From JAJRVM01 sp041752115 (lineage in GTDB: Bacteria; Planctomycetota; Planctomycetia; Pirellulales; Pirellulaceae), in contig JBGSHS010000342.1 of NCBI GenBank assembly GCA_041752115.1, positions 1 through 64,000 on the forward strand: 64,000 nucleotides of DNA. Reading direction: 5' to 3'. Shown in pieces: positions 27,199 through 35,626 of the stretch (the stretch's first letter is position 1; each line of letters begins with the position of its first letter). The translations under genes and the position numbers were made by a program. A model generated the notes under the pieces. The model saw only the letters and a program-made list of their open reading frames with translations. It searched no databases and had not been told where the DNA came from.

Positions 27199-27927
27199 TC
27201 AGGGAGTGGCAATCACTGTCCCGGCGCTGAATCGACACAGTCCGCACCAGCCGAACAGCCGGCGCACCAGGTTCATCCAGCGCAGTGACAATGATGTACC
27301 GGTCCGACTAGCGGAAGCGTGAGGTGCCGCCAATGCGGTCCAGCACGCCCTCAGCCACCGATGATGATGAGCTGATGGCCGTTGCCGCACAGCGTGCGGC
27401 GCCAGCATCGCATGTTGCCGCGACTCACTCGGCTTGCATCCGTGTCGCGACCGATTCGACAGGTCGTCGCCGCCGGTCGGCCGAAAAGACAGGCGACAGT
27501 CGATGTCGTGGAACCGCAACGCGCGATCCACTCGCCGCCAGAGATCCGCGTTTTTTACCGGCGTCATCCGGCCGAACCGCTCCCACTGCCAGTGGTTCTC
27601 GCGCCAGGCGTCAAGCCCGAACCGCAACGTGTGGCGAATGCTCGCGCTCGTCGTGACGAGGGTTACGTGAGACGGTTGCTCTAACGCCTCCAGCCCACGC
27701 ACGACCGCCAGCAGCGTGAGTCGCTCTTCCGTTGCCTCGTGCTCCACATCAGCTACTTCCAGCTGAGTCTGGCCATCGGGCGATTTCAGCACGAAGTGCC
27801 AGAAACGCGAGTGCTCCGATCGCGCTCCGCCGGTCCGCTCGTCCGTCGTCGAACGACCGACCTCCGGTCGCGTGGAGGTGGTTTCGGAATACAGCACGAA
27901 ATGCGGTGCTCTCACCATCGCCGTCAT
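27199..27927 (-). CDS. RNase HI-like protein lacking catalytic residues
   Basis: A 242-residue protein whose residues about 60-150 align by eye with RNase HI: ERLTLLAVVRGLEAL, VTLVTTSASIRHTLRFGLDAW and TPVKNADLWRRVDRAL. Compared with E. coli RNase HI (Asp10, Glu48, Asp70, Asp134), the Glu48 site is Thr and the Asp70 site is Thr. The first strand reads VLYSETTS without the Asp. The final GHxGHxxN...D segment is absent. It is therefore probably not a nuclease but may still bind nucleic acid. The C-terminal 75 residues are Arg/His-rich and unlike the family. It lies upstream of glgB and may share a transcript. Confidence 0.7.
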   Translation of the reverse strand: MTAMVRAPHFVLYSETTSTRPEVGRSTTDERTGGARSEHSRFWHFVLKSPDGQTQLEVADVEHEATEERLTLLAVVRGLEALEQPSHVTLVTTSASIRHTLRFGLDAWRENHWQWERFGRMTPVKNADLWRRVDRALRFHDIDCRLSFRPTGGDDLSNRSRHGCKPSESRQHAMLAPHAVRQRPSAHHHRWLRACWTALAAPHASASRTGTSLSLRWMNLVRRLFGWCGLCRFSAGTVIATP

Positions 27928-28759
27928 GTTCGCTTGGGCCCTGAAGTTTCGGAATCGGTCCGTGACTCACCCCGGCGGGGCTCCCAATGGAGCCTCCTAG
28001 CCCCGAAGGGGTACCGCATGCCAGGAACGTGAGTCGTGCAATAAGGTGGCCCGCGACTGTGCCGGACAAGAGCGTCGCGGTCGTTTTGGCCGGATCATCC
28101 TCACCGCTGTGGCTTGCCAAGGGGGGGGCGTCAACGTAACCCGCATCCGTCTGGCGGTGTTACATATCGGCAAAAGCCTCTCGCATTATCCAGTTTATCT
28201 ATATCCGCTAAATACCTAGTTTGCTCTAGGCCTACATGCCTGCGACCGGATCCTGGCGAACCGGTGGAGGTTCATGTCCCATCAAATTGAACTCAGCGAT
28301 GTTGTGTAGGGAGACCAACGCCACGAATCGGAGAACGGATCGTAAGCGAGTGGAGAGCAGCAGGCGCCGACTCTTGGGTTCCCCTTCCTTCGGCCGACCA
28401 ACGGCCAACTTGCACCTGTGTCACGGCCCGATGACTGAGGACCTAACAAGAGAGCTCGGACAAACCGACCAGCCGCCCCCAGAGGAAGACGGTCGAGCGG
28501 CGGAACGGTGGCGCGGGCAACATGCGATTCTCGCATACAGGATTGGGCGTTGACCGAGGCTGCGGCCCGAGGGGCCGTTTGCGTGGCCATTGAACATCCC
28601 AGGTGGGGCATCAGCGGTTCGAAGGCCAACTACCGCAGAGCGGCAGCAGGTGCTGGAGGCAACGCGTTGTTTGACTTGTTGTCAACTGTTCTACCACCCC
28701 GGATGTGTTATGATCCTTGAGGTGCTGCAGTTCTCCCCTTTGCGCGCAGGTCGTGTCGC
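27928..28759. other. 832-bp divergent gap with structured leader
   Basis: No gene is supported. It contains nested GC stems at 27970-28011 and an AT-richer block at about 28155-28225. It also has small inverted repeats CCTAG-6-CTAGG (28215-28230) and TTGAC-5-GTCAA (28671-28685), the latter 75 bp before the membrane protein gene. Confidence 0.5.
27970..28011 (-). promoter_or_regulatory. Overlapping GC stems: attenuator-like leader or REP-like element
   Basis: Four stems share bases: CCCC-GGC-GGGG (27970-27980), GGCTCC-CAAT-GGAGCC (27979-27994), CGGGGCT with AGCCCCG (27976-27982 / 27999-28005), and CCCC-GAA-GGGG (28001-28011). The third excludes the others. It sits 43 bp before the RNase H-like start, so it is in that leader. 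A dispersed REP-like element is the alternative. Confidence 0.4.
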
Positions 28760-29224
28760 ATGGCCCATGTTCCAACGTCCCGTTCTCCCGACGGTTATCA
28801 CGTCCCAGAGCAGCTTAGTATGGCCGCAGTCCTGGCGCTGCTGACCGTCTTCGGTTTGTTGTTTGGCGGTCTGAGGATGTTTGGAGCTCCGGCGACGGTC
28901 TATTTGTTTTTGGGCTGTCAGGCGTTGATCGTCTGTCTGGTACAGATGTGGTTTGGGGCTGTTCCACGCGGGGCCTCGATGTTTGTGGGATGCGTGTTTC
29001 TGCTGTGTTGGGTGGGAGTGGCCATGCTGATGGGCCGTGGAGCGTTTCCGCCGGGCGCTGCAGGAACCTGGTTGGATATGCTGGTCGTCGTGCTCGTGGG
29101 GGGGCTGTTGGGATATGGTATCGGTGCGCTGGTGGCAGGGGTCTTTCTGGTGATTGACTTGTGGGGTAACTTGCGAGCGTCCGGCAAGTTCACAGGCATC
29201 CGCTTCAGACGCGTCCAGGGGTGA
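28760..29224 (+). CDS. Small integral membrane protein, unknown function
   Basis: This 154-residue protein has about four hydrophobic helices (MAAVLALLTVFGLLFGGLRM; ATVYLFLGCQALIVCLVQM; ASMFVGCVFLLCWVGVAML; MLVVVLVGGLLGYGIGALVA). The N-terminus is polar and the C-terminus basic (NLRASGKFTGIRFRRVQG). I do not recognise a family. It runs in the same direction as the DJ-1/PfpI gene 68 bp downstream and may share its transcript. Confidence 0.65.
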   Translation: MAHVPTSRSPDGYHVPEQLSMAAVLALLTVFGLLFGGLRMFGAPATVYLFLGCQALIVCLVQMWFGAVPRGASMFVGCVFLLCWVGVAMLMGRGAFPPGAAGTWLDMLVVVLVGGLLGYGIGALVAGVFLVIDLWGNLRASGKFTGIRFRRVQG

Positions 29225-29292
29225 TTTCCCAGCGTGTGTTCGGCCGGGCAATGGCATTTCCACCGAGACATTTGCAGAGGGATACGCACGCG

Positions 29293-29880
29293 ATGGTGGC
29301 CAAACGAATTCTCATGCTTGTCGGCGATTTTGTGGAAGATTATGAGGTGATGGTTCCCTACCAGATGTTGTTGATGGTAGGACATCAGGTGGACGTGGTA
29401 TGTCCGGACAAAGTCGCCGGCGACTCCGTTGTGACGGCCATTCACGATTTCGAGGGCCAGCAGACCTACAGCGAGAAGCGTGGGCACAATTTCGTCTTGA
29501 ATACCGACTTTGCTGCGGTCGAGCCGCAGCAATATGATGCGCTGGTTATCCCCGGTGGGCGTGCGCCGGAATACTTGCGGCTCGACCCGCGTGTCCTGTC
29601 CCTGGTGAGACAATTTGGCGAGTCGTCCAAGCCGATCGCTGCCGTTTGTCACGGTCCGCAGGTCTTGACGGCCGCTGGGATCGTGTCGGGGAAATCGTGC
29701 AGTTGTTATCCGGCCGTGCGGCCTGAAGTAGAACGAGCGGGCGGCACGTACGTCGAAGCGTCGAACGGGCTCGACAGTGTCCATGTCGACGGCAACCTGG
29801 TGACCGCCCCAGCCTGGCCTGCTCATCCCGCCTGGATGCGCGCTTTCCTGCAGCTCTTGGGAACTCGAATTGAGCCCTGA
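29293..29880 (+). CDS. DJ-1/PfpI-family protein
   Basis: This 195-residue class I glutamine amidotransferase-like protein has the nucleophile elbow AAVCHGPQVLTAAG (Cys with adjacent His) and YDALVIPGGRAPEYLRL, typical of PfpI/YhbO deglycase or protease relatives. MLVGDFVEDYEVMVPYQML contains the acidic residue (Glu) near the active site. The catalytic set is complete. GAGGGA precedes ATG 29293 by about 10 nt; an upstream in-frame ATG at 29251 would add 14 unconserved residues. Function is probably stress-related. Confidence 0.9.
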   Translation: MVAKRILMLVGDFVEDYEVMVPYQMLLMVGHQVDVVCPDKVAGDSVVTAIHDFEGQQTYSEKRGHNFVLNTDFAAVEPQQYDALVIPGGRAPEYLRLDPRVLSLVRQFGESSKPIAAVCHGPQVLTAAGIVSGKSCSCYPAVRPEVERAGGTYVEASNGLDSVHVDGNLVTAPAWPAHPAWMRAFLQLLGTRIEP

Positions 29881-30191
29881 CCGGCCGGCGTCAAGTGGTT
29901 GACTGCGTCCGGCGCCGTGTCGTGACGGCCGGCCTGGGCCTGGCGCCGGCCCGAGACCGTGGATTTCAACCCCAGATACCGCCGTGCGAAACTTCCTTGT
30001 TTCGTTCTCCGACCAGGCGGTTCGAACGCCTGTGGCCGCGCGGAGAGTGCGCGACAAGACGCACCCTCCGTGGACCTGGCCGGTCTGGCCTCCTGGAACG
30101 CTCACGCGTCCCGTGACTCGATCCGGTGATAACTCAACAAGCAACAGATTGAATCAGCGACTGACGGGGCGAACGGTTGCCGGTATCAGTT

Positions 30192-30232
30192 ACCGAGGCG
30201 TCGGTACCGCAGAATATCGAACAAGGAATGTC
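30192..30232 (+). repeat. Dispersed intergenic repeat, copy A
   Basis: ACCGAGGCG (30192-30200) then a 27-bp core (30206-30232, containing GAATATCGAACAAGGAATG). The core is identical to copy C at 53564-53590, and the 9-bp prefix also matches. Confidence 0.85.
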
Positions 30233-30235
30233 ATA

Positions 30236-30269
30236 TTGTCCAGTGGAGCAATTTGTCCAGTGGAACAAT
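30236..30269 (+). repeat. Tandem 17-bp duplication
   Basis: TTGTCCAGTGGAGCAAT (30236-30252) is followed at once by TTGTCCAGTGGAACAAT (30253-30269), one mismatch. It abuts repeat copy A. Confidence 0.85.
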
Positions 30270-30330
30270 CACGTCCTCCAGTCCCCCGGGCAGTCGCTTG
30301 GCTGTGCCTCACACTACGCTTCCTCTTCCT

Positions 30331-30360
30331 TCTGCGGTTCCTTGTTCGATATCCTGCGGT
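30331..30360 (-). repeat. Dispersed intergenic repeat, copy B (inverted)
   Basis: On the minus strand ACCGCAGGATATCGAACAAG leads into GAACCGCAG, so the ACCGCAG start recurs after 22 bp. This suggests the element is built from 22-bp tandem units. One base differs from copies A and C within the first 20. Confidence 0.75.
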
Positions 30361-30389
30361 TTCTGTTGGCTCCTCCGGCGAGCATGTTC

Positions 30390-31136
30390 TCAGGCGACCA
30401 TGCGCAGGATCTGGTGAGACCGGCGGGCACCTTCCATGAACTCTTCGAAAATCCGCTGATCGAGTGCCGATGCGGAACTTGCTTCCGGGTGGAACTGGGT
30501 ACCGAAAGCGAACCAATCCTCAATCTGGCTTTCAATCGCTTCGATCACACCGTCAGGGCAGCGGGCGGTCACGGAGAATCCCAGCGCGACCTCATCAATG
30601 GCCATGTGGTGCATGCTGTTGACTCGGATCTCACCGTCGCCGTAGACGCGTTCCATCAAGGAACCGGGCAGCACCTCCAATCCATGTCGGTGTCCGGGGT
30701 CGTGGGGGTCTTTATGGGGCAGGGCGTTGGGAAGATCTTCAGGAATATGCAGGAACAGGTTGCCTCCCTGCTGCACATTGATCAACTGCATGCCGACACC
30801 AATGCCAAAGACGGGCATGCGGCGTTCCGCGATCAGTCGCATCAGCATGCGGTCTGACTTCTCTCGTCGTGCATCGAGCGTTCGCACGGTCGGATGCAGC
30901 ATGAAGCCATCACGTCGCGGGTCCAGGTCCTGGCCGCCGACGAGTACGAAACCCTGCAACGTATCCAAAATGCTGTTTAGATCGTCTTCGCTGTCCATCG
31001 GAGGTACGATGACCGGGATCCCTCCGGCACGCGTGATGCAATCGAAGTAACCTGATGCCAGGTAGGCATAAGCAGGCGAATCGGTTCCAGCAGCTCGATA
31101 GTCAGCGTTAAGTCCAATCAGCGGTTTGCAGTGCAT
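30390..31136 (-). CDS. Gamma-glutamyl hydrolase-like (peptidase C26 / PuuD fold) protein without the nucleophile cysteine
   Basis: A 248-residue class I amidotransferase-fold protein. It begins KPLIGLNADYR and has GFVLVGGQDLDP and, near the end, FGTQFHPEAS, which supplies the catalytic His-x-Glu pair. The nucleophile elbow, normally GICRGMQ, reads GIGVGMQ (residues 111-117), with Gly113 in place of Cys. It should not hydrolyse gamma-glutamyl bonds by the known mechanism and may be a binding or regulatory homologue. AAGGGAG lies 7 nt before ATG 31136. No putrescine-pathway genes adjoin it. Confidence 0.85.
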   Translation of the reverse strand: MHCKPLIGLNADYRAAGTDSPAYAYLASGYFDCITRAGGIPVIVPPMDSEDDLNSILDTLQGFVLVGGQDLDPRRDGFMLHPTVRTLDARREKSDRMLMRLIAERRMPVFGIGVGMQLINVQQGGNLFLHIPEDLPNALPHKDPHDPGHRHGLEVLPGSLMERVYGDGEIRVNSMHHMAIDEVALGFSVTARCPDGVIEAIESQIEDWFAFGTQFHPEASSASALDQRIFEEFMEGARRSHQILRMVA

Positions 31137-31987
31137 CTTACACTCCCTTAGTGGCACAGTAGATATTCCGGCGTCCCAAGCGGAAAGAGACAGGAACGAG
31201 AATGAAACGAAGGAGGCGACCTGGTACCAAGCCGACTCAGGGATGCAGCTCACCGGCTGAACGAACACTCACCTACCGCGCAGGCGCACTCGTCGAGCAC
31301 CGCCTCTGGGTCGCGGAAACGGGCAGCGTTCTTCTGACTGCAGCAATCATCGCGCTCACTTCCTGGAGCCCAGCAGTACAGCGCCGGGAGTACCGGGAAG
31401 AGGCGATAGCCATGCCATTCGGGGCCAACCGCCGTTGCGACGATCCTCGTCGTGTACACGTCGGAGCGACATCCCTATCGTAAAGCCGCAAACATATCCT
31501 TATGTTGGAGCCGGTGTATTAGATGACGGGGTTGCAAGATGGCCAGAAGATATCAGTGTGCCCCAGCGATTTCAAGCAAGACCGTCTATTTTGCGGTGAT
31601 TCGCCGTGACAGCACAAAACATTGTGCTTGCACTCAGGTGCTAGCAGCGCCGCCTCTAAGTCCTGAGCTCCCTGTCAGTTAGCGGACGACGGACGCCACG
31701 ATGGTCCGATCGACTGGTTCCGGGACGCTCGCGCGGCTTTACGACCAGCCCCAAGCTCGCTATTGTAAAGGGCTTATGATTTCTTGCCTGGTTTGGCCAT
31801 TGGGGGCACTGCCGTGCTTGAGCCCGTCGGTCGCCTGACGACGGTGGTTGGTTCGCGGTCGTGCGGTTGTTCGGTGAGTGATGGCGGCACTGGGCGTGTG
31901 TGAAATCTGCAAGTCGCGGCGTGCGGAGGGAGCGATCAGTCGCTCGCTGCACGGCTCGGGTCATTCATTGCGGGTGCGGAACCATTC
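31137..31987. other. 851-bp divergent gap before the OleA-type gene
   Basis: No gene is supported. A small palindrome GCACAA-AACA-TTGTGC lies at 31612-31627. A TATGAT (31775-31780) could be a -10 but has no good -35. Confidence 0.45.
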
Positions 31988-33148
31988 ATGCGGTATCGAA
32001 ACGTCTGCATTGAGTCGTTGGGCTATACGTTACCGGAAGAGGTTGTGACGAGCGACGAGATCGAGCGTCGGCTCGCGCCGCTCTATGAGCGGTTGCGTTT
32101 ACCGGAAGGGCGTCTGGAGCTGATGACCGGAATAGCCCAACGTCGGTTCTGGGGGCCAGGGACGTTGCCGAGCGACAAGAGTGTGGAGAGTGCGAACAAG
32201 GCGATCGCCGTGGCGGGGATCGACCGGGCATGGATCGGAGCATTGATCCATGCGAGTGTCTGTCGCGACCATTTGGAACCTGCGACGGCCTGCCGTGTGC
32301 ATCATCTGCTGCAGCTCTCTCCGCAATGCATGATTTATGATGTATCCAATGCCTGTCTGGGATTGCTCAACGGCATGGTGCAGATCGCCAACATGATCGA
32401 GCTCGGGCAGATTCGAGCCGGCATTGTGGTGGGGACGGAGGACGGGCGTCATCTGGTGGAAAACACGATCGCGTCGCTCAATGCCTCGACATCGCTGACG
32501 CGTCGGCAGATCAAGATGGCGATCGCTTCGCTGACGATCGGCTCGGGGAGCTGTGCGGTACTGCTGGTCGACCGAACGTTGAGCCGCACGGGGAATCAGC
32601 TCGTTGCCGCCACCGTGCGCTGCCACACTCAGAATCATGAACTCTGTCATAGTGGAGGTGATGAGGCGGTGGCCGGTGGCATGAAGCCAATCATGGAAAC
32701 CGATTCGGAGCGGCTCATGCAGGAGGGGATTCGAACGGGCGCCGAGACGTTCCCGGATTTTCTGGCGGCCAGTGGTTGGTCGCGCGACAGCATCGACCGC
32801 ACGTTCTGTCATCAGGTCGGGGCGTCGCATCGTAAGATGATGCTCGAAGCCCTGGGGCTGGAGGAACGGATCGACTTTGCCACGTTGCAGTGGTTGGGTA
32901 ATACCGGTTCCGTGGCACTTCCCACGACGATGGCCGTGGCGCTGGAGCAAGGTGTGGTGCAGCCGGACGAGAAGGTGGGCATGCTGGGAATCGGTTCGGG
33001 AATTAACTGCCTGATGTTGGGCGCGGTCTGGCAGCATTCGCTGGTCTGTTCTCAGTTGGATCACGACCCTGCGCAGCAGCGTGGTCAGCATCGTCGAGCG
33101 AGTGAGAAACGACGGGGCGAGTCTACTTTGGCGCAGCCTTTGCATTGA
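31988..33148 (+). CDS. OleA/FabH-type thiolase (3-oxoacyl-ACP synthase III family)
   Basis: This 386-residue protein has the FabH-type Cys123 (YDVSNACLGLL), a histidine segment CHQVGASH and Asn in WLGNTGSVALPTT. Glu97 in CRDHLEPATACRVHH matches the special OleA glutamate; the 26-residue gap from Glu97 to Cys123 equals that between Glu117 and Cys143 of Xanthomonas OleA. The N-terminal LPEGRLELMTGIAQRRFW also fits OleA. OleA joins two fatty acyl-CoAs head to head for olefin synthesis. oleB, oleC and oleD are not in this window. The C-terminus overlaps the convergent glycosyltransferase gene by 26 bp. Confidence 0.85.
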   Translation: MRYRNVCIESLGYTLPEEVVTSDEIERRLAPLYERLRLPEGRLELMTGIAQRRFWGPGTLPSDKSVESANKAIAVAGIDRAWIGALIHASVCRDHLEPATACRVHHLLQLSPQCMIYDVSNACLGLLNGMVQIANMIELGQIRAGIVVGTEDGRHLVENTIASLNASTSLTRRQIKMAIASLTIGSGSCAVLLVDRTLSRTGNQLVAATVRCHTQNHELCHSGGDEAVAGGMKPIMETDSERLMQEGIRTGAETFPDFLAASGWSRDSIDRTFCHQVGASHRKMMLEALGLEERIDFATLQWLGNTGSVALPTTMAVALEQGVVQPDEKVGMLGIGSGINCLMLGAVWQHSLVCSQLDHDPAQQRGQHRRASEKRRGESTLAQPLH

Positions 33149-34238
33149 GGACAGCGCGAAACTCGGCAACGCTGGCTTCGACCATGTGGTCGACCGTGAA
33201 ATGGTCCTCTGCGCGCTGTTTGCCCCGTTGAGCCATGACGGAGCCGGTCTGCCGATTGTGCAGGGCCGTGAGGATGGCCGTGGTCAGTGCCCCAGTGTCT
33301 CCCGCAGCCGCGGTCCATGCGCACGGAGGCTCCCCTGCCCCGTCGCCGACCACATCCGGAATTCCCCCGGCATTGGTTGTGACAATCGGTCGCTCCACCA
33401 GCATGGCGTCGATCAGAGTTGAGCCGAGTCCTTCTTCCAGCGAGGGAAAGACGAACAGGTCGCACGCACAGAGCAGATCGGGTATGTCGTGGCGGAAACC
33501 AAGCAACGTGGCATGCCTGGTCAGCTGCAGTCGGTCGATTTGGGACTGCAACGTATCGTGCAGCTGGCCGGCGCCGGCAATCACCAGTCTCACGTGCGGA
33601 AACTGCTGCACGACGCCCGGCAACGCGTCCAGCAGCACTCGATGCCCTTTGCACGGGACCAGGCTACCGACGCTCAACAGCAGCAGCTGATCAGGAGCGA
33701 CGCTCAGCGCCGCACGTCCGCGCTGTCGGTCGCCTGACGCGACTCGTCGGGGATCGACCCCGTCGTAGACGACGCTCACCATCTCGTCTGGAATACCCGC
33801 GGCCAGGCACTCCCGGCGGGCTGCCTGCGAGACACACAGCACGCGGTCGCAGAGCGATCGATAGCGGCGTGGCGCGCGTATCGGGAAGCTGGCCCGCCGG
33901 GCCGCCACCGTCGCCGTCTGTCTCAGACGCCAGGCGGACAGGCCTCCCAGTGTGATGGCGTGTGCATCGTTGCACAAGACGATCTGAGTCTGCCATTTCT
34001 GCAGCGTGTGGCGCACCGTCGCCAGTCGCCATGGCCACGGTAACTTGCCGCTGACAGGCAGCACGGGGAAGTCCTCTCTGGTCAGTCGGTCGGCGAACGG
34101 CTTCCCCTGCAACGCGATGGCCGTACACATATGCCCTCGCCGGCGCAATCCCTGCGCCAGTTGCCAGGCCTGTTCTTCGCCCCCTTGCCACAGGCGTTGC
34201 GTTGAGACGATGGCGATTCGTAGTGGCTCGTCGGTCAT
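33123..34238 (-). CDS. Glycosyltransferase family 4 protein
   Basis: A 371-residue GT-B glycosyltransferase. The N-terminal half begins LRIAIVSTQRLWQGGEEQAWQL. The C-terminal GT4 donor domain has LLSVGSLVPCKGHRVLLDAL, VIAGAGQLHD and the EX7E-type segment FVFPSLEEGLGSTLIDAM. No signal or membrane segment is seen, so it is a cytoplasmic or peripheral enzyme of envelope glycan synthesis; donor and acceptor are unknown. It is not part of a glycan cluster here. Its 3' end overlaps the OleA-type gene tail to tail. Confidence 0.9.
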   Translation of the reverse strand: MTDEPLRIAIVSTQRLWQGGEEQAWQLAQGLRRRGHMCTAIALQGKPFADRLTREDFPVLPVSGKLPWPWRLATVRHTLQKWQTQIVLCNDAHAITLGGLSAWRLRQTATVAARRASFPIRAPRRYRSLCDRVLCVSQAARRECLAAGIPDEMVSVVYDGVDPRRVASGDRQRGRAALSVAPDQLLLLSVGSLVPCKGHRVLLDALPGVVQQFPHVRLVIAGAGQLHDTLQSQIDRLQLTRHATLLGFRHDIPDLLCACDLFVFPSLEEGLGSTLIDAMLVERPIVTTNAGGIPDVVGDGAGEPPCAWTAAAGDTGALTTAILTALHNRQTGSVMAQRGKQRAEDHFTVDHMVEASVAEFRAVLNAKAAPK

Positions 34239-34552
34239 GGAGCAATGGAATCCAAGAGAGAACCGTGGTACCTCGAACTAGCAGTTGCAGAACGAAGCGA
34301 AAGCACTGCGTACGTAACGGTGGAACAGCTACCGGAGACTGCGAGACGTAGATCGTTCCCTTGGAAGTTGGCTGTACCTGGTTGAGTATTCTGCGGTTCA
34401 GACGCTCGGCTGACAGACGCCCCCGATCGTCAAACCCCGGCGAGGCGTTGGACGTTCCCTGGTGTGTGGCCTGTTCCCCGTCTGGTTCGCGTCGACGATG
34501 CAGCGCCGGCCGGCGTGCCGCCCCGGGGCCTGGCGTACTGTGACGAGGCGTC
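34239..34552. other. 314-bp gap between glycosyltransferase and DinB genes
   Basis: I see no gene, promoter or notable repeat here. Confidence 0.5.
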
Positions 34553-35044
34553 TCAGAACGCCACGGGTTTGCCCAGCTTGCGGCGCAGCACGGAGATCTG
34601 GCCGGAGTGCATCATCTCGTGCTCGGCTACCAGTCCCATCATATCGGCGACGCGCGGTGCAAACGAACGCACTTCTTCCGGCGCGTCGGCTGCCAGTGCC
34701 GCTTCATCCAGCTGGCAAGCGAGGGCCAGCATGGCCGCTCGCTGCTGGTCGAGTAGACTGACGTACTGGTCCTTCGTGAGAAACGCCGCAGGGTCGTCAC
34801 TACCGGCTGTTTCCTTGCTGTGCTGCTGCTCGAATCCCTGCGGCAATTCGGGCATGCTGCCCGCTCGGATTGTCTCGCCGAAATAACGCGTCGACGTGAT
34901 CAGGTGTCCCAGTTGCCAGGCGACGTGATTGGCTCCCGGCGCCGGCCGCTGCATGATATCTTCAGTGGTCAAATCGCTCAGCAACATGCTCATCACCATC
35001 TGCGAGCGACCGAAACTGCCACGCATCATATCTGCGAACTTCAT
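34553..35044 (-). CDS. DinB-family metal-binding protein
   Basis: This 163-residue four-helix-bundle protein has the DinB/YfiT histidine triad: HVAWQLGH near residues 40-47 and EHEMMHSGQ near the C-terminus. Family members bind Zn or Ni and include thiol-dependent transferases; the partner thiol here is unknown. ATG 35044 has AGGAG 8 nt upstream; the frame extends 58 codons further without conserved sequence. It stands alone. Confidence 0.88.
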   Translation of the reverse strand: MKFADMMRGSFGRSQMVMSMLLSDLTTEDIMQRPAPGANHVAWQLGHLITSTRYFGETIRAGSMPELPQGFEQQHSKETAGSDDPAAFLTKDQYVSLLDQQRAAMLALACQLDEAALAADAPEEVRSFAPRVADMMGLVAEHEMMHSGQISVLRRKLGKPVAF

Positions 35045-35626
35045 GGGAGATACTCCTGTAGGCAAGACAGCGCCATAAGAACGTCGGCGTCCGAATTCCA
35101 GAGTCGCAGCCGGATCCGGGGCGCCCGCTGTCGCTATCCTAGGCGATCCCCGCCCCGATGCAAGATCCCGAGCAGATCGCTCCATCAGCCATGTCGGTTC
35201 TGCGGCACGTCTCCCCACAGCGCATGGCGAATCCCCGATGACGATGGACGCTCGAAGCGTCGTGACCCAGACGGATGCGAAGCGAGCCGAATCACCAGGG
35301 CATACCCGGCTCGGTGTTCGTCATTTCCTTCGCCTTTAGGTATTTCGTCCTTGGTCATTCAGGCGGGAGTCTGGTCATTTCGCCGGGCTATTGAATTCCG
35401 GTCGCCCCTGAGCCGGATGTCGTTCCAGGTTCCCTGTTCAGGTTCGCTGCGCGACGGCCTGTGACAGGCGGTTCCAGTCGATCAACCGATTCGCGCAGTC
35501 CACTTTGGCACCAGGGGGTGGGCGAGGTGACCGATGATCAACAGGGCCGGCAGCGTCTCGAAAGCATGGCTTGCACACGAGGCGGGTGTGACGTTTGAGC
35601 GGGATGCCGAAGTCGACCCGGCGACA
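35045..35626. other. 582-bp gap between DinB and Gfo/Idh genes
   Basis: No gene, promoter or repeat that I can support. Minus-strand frame 35482-35775 overlaps the Gfo/Idh gene and looks spurious. Confidence 0.45.

Larger units (their letters stand above)
29881..30389. other. 509-bp convergent gap rich in repeats
   Basis: It holds two copies of the dispersed repeat (30192-30232 plus, 30331-30360 minus), a tandem 17-bp duplication (30236-30269) and a GC stem GGCCGGC...GCCGGCC (29927-29951) that could terminate the DJ-1/PfpI gene. No gene is supported. Confidence 0.6.

Noticed and set aside
30016..30033. T-arm-like sequence GGCGGTTCGAACGCC
   Set aside because: The stem register puts the loop one base out, and there is no acceptor or anticodon arm; not a tRNA.
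28918..30144. Minus-strand frame of 408 codons over the membrane and DJ-1/PfpI genes
   Set aside because: No signal or domain; lies antisense to two supported genes.
32099..33169. Minus-strand frame of 356 codons across the OleA-type gene
   Set aside because: Antisense shadow in high-GC DNA; the OleA frame has intact catalytic motifs.
34553..35218. Longer DinB start at 35218
   Set aside because: The added 58 residues are unconserved and Arg/Pro-rich; ATG 35044 has AGGAG at ideal distance.
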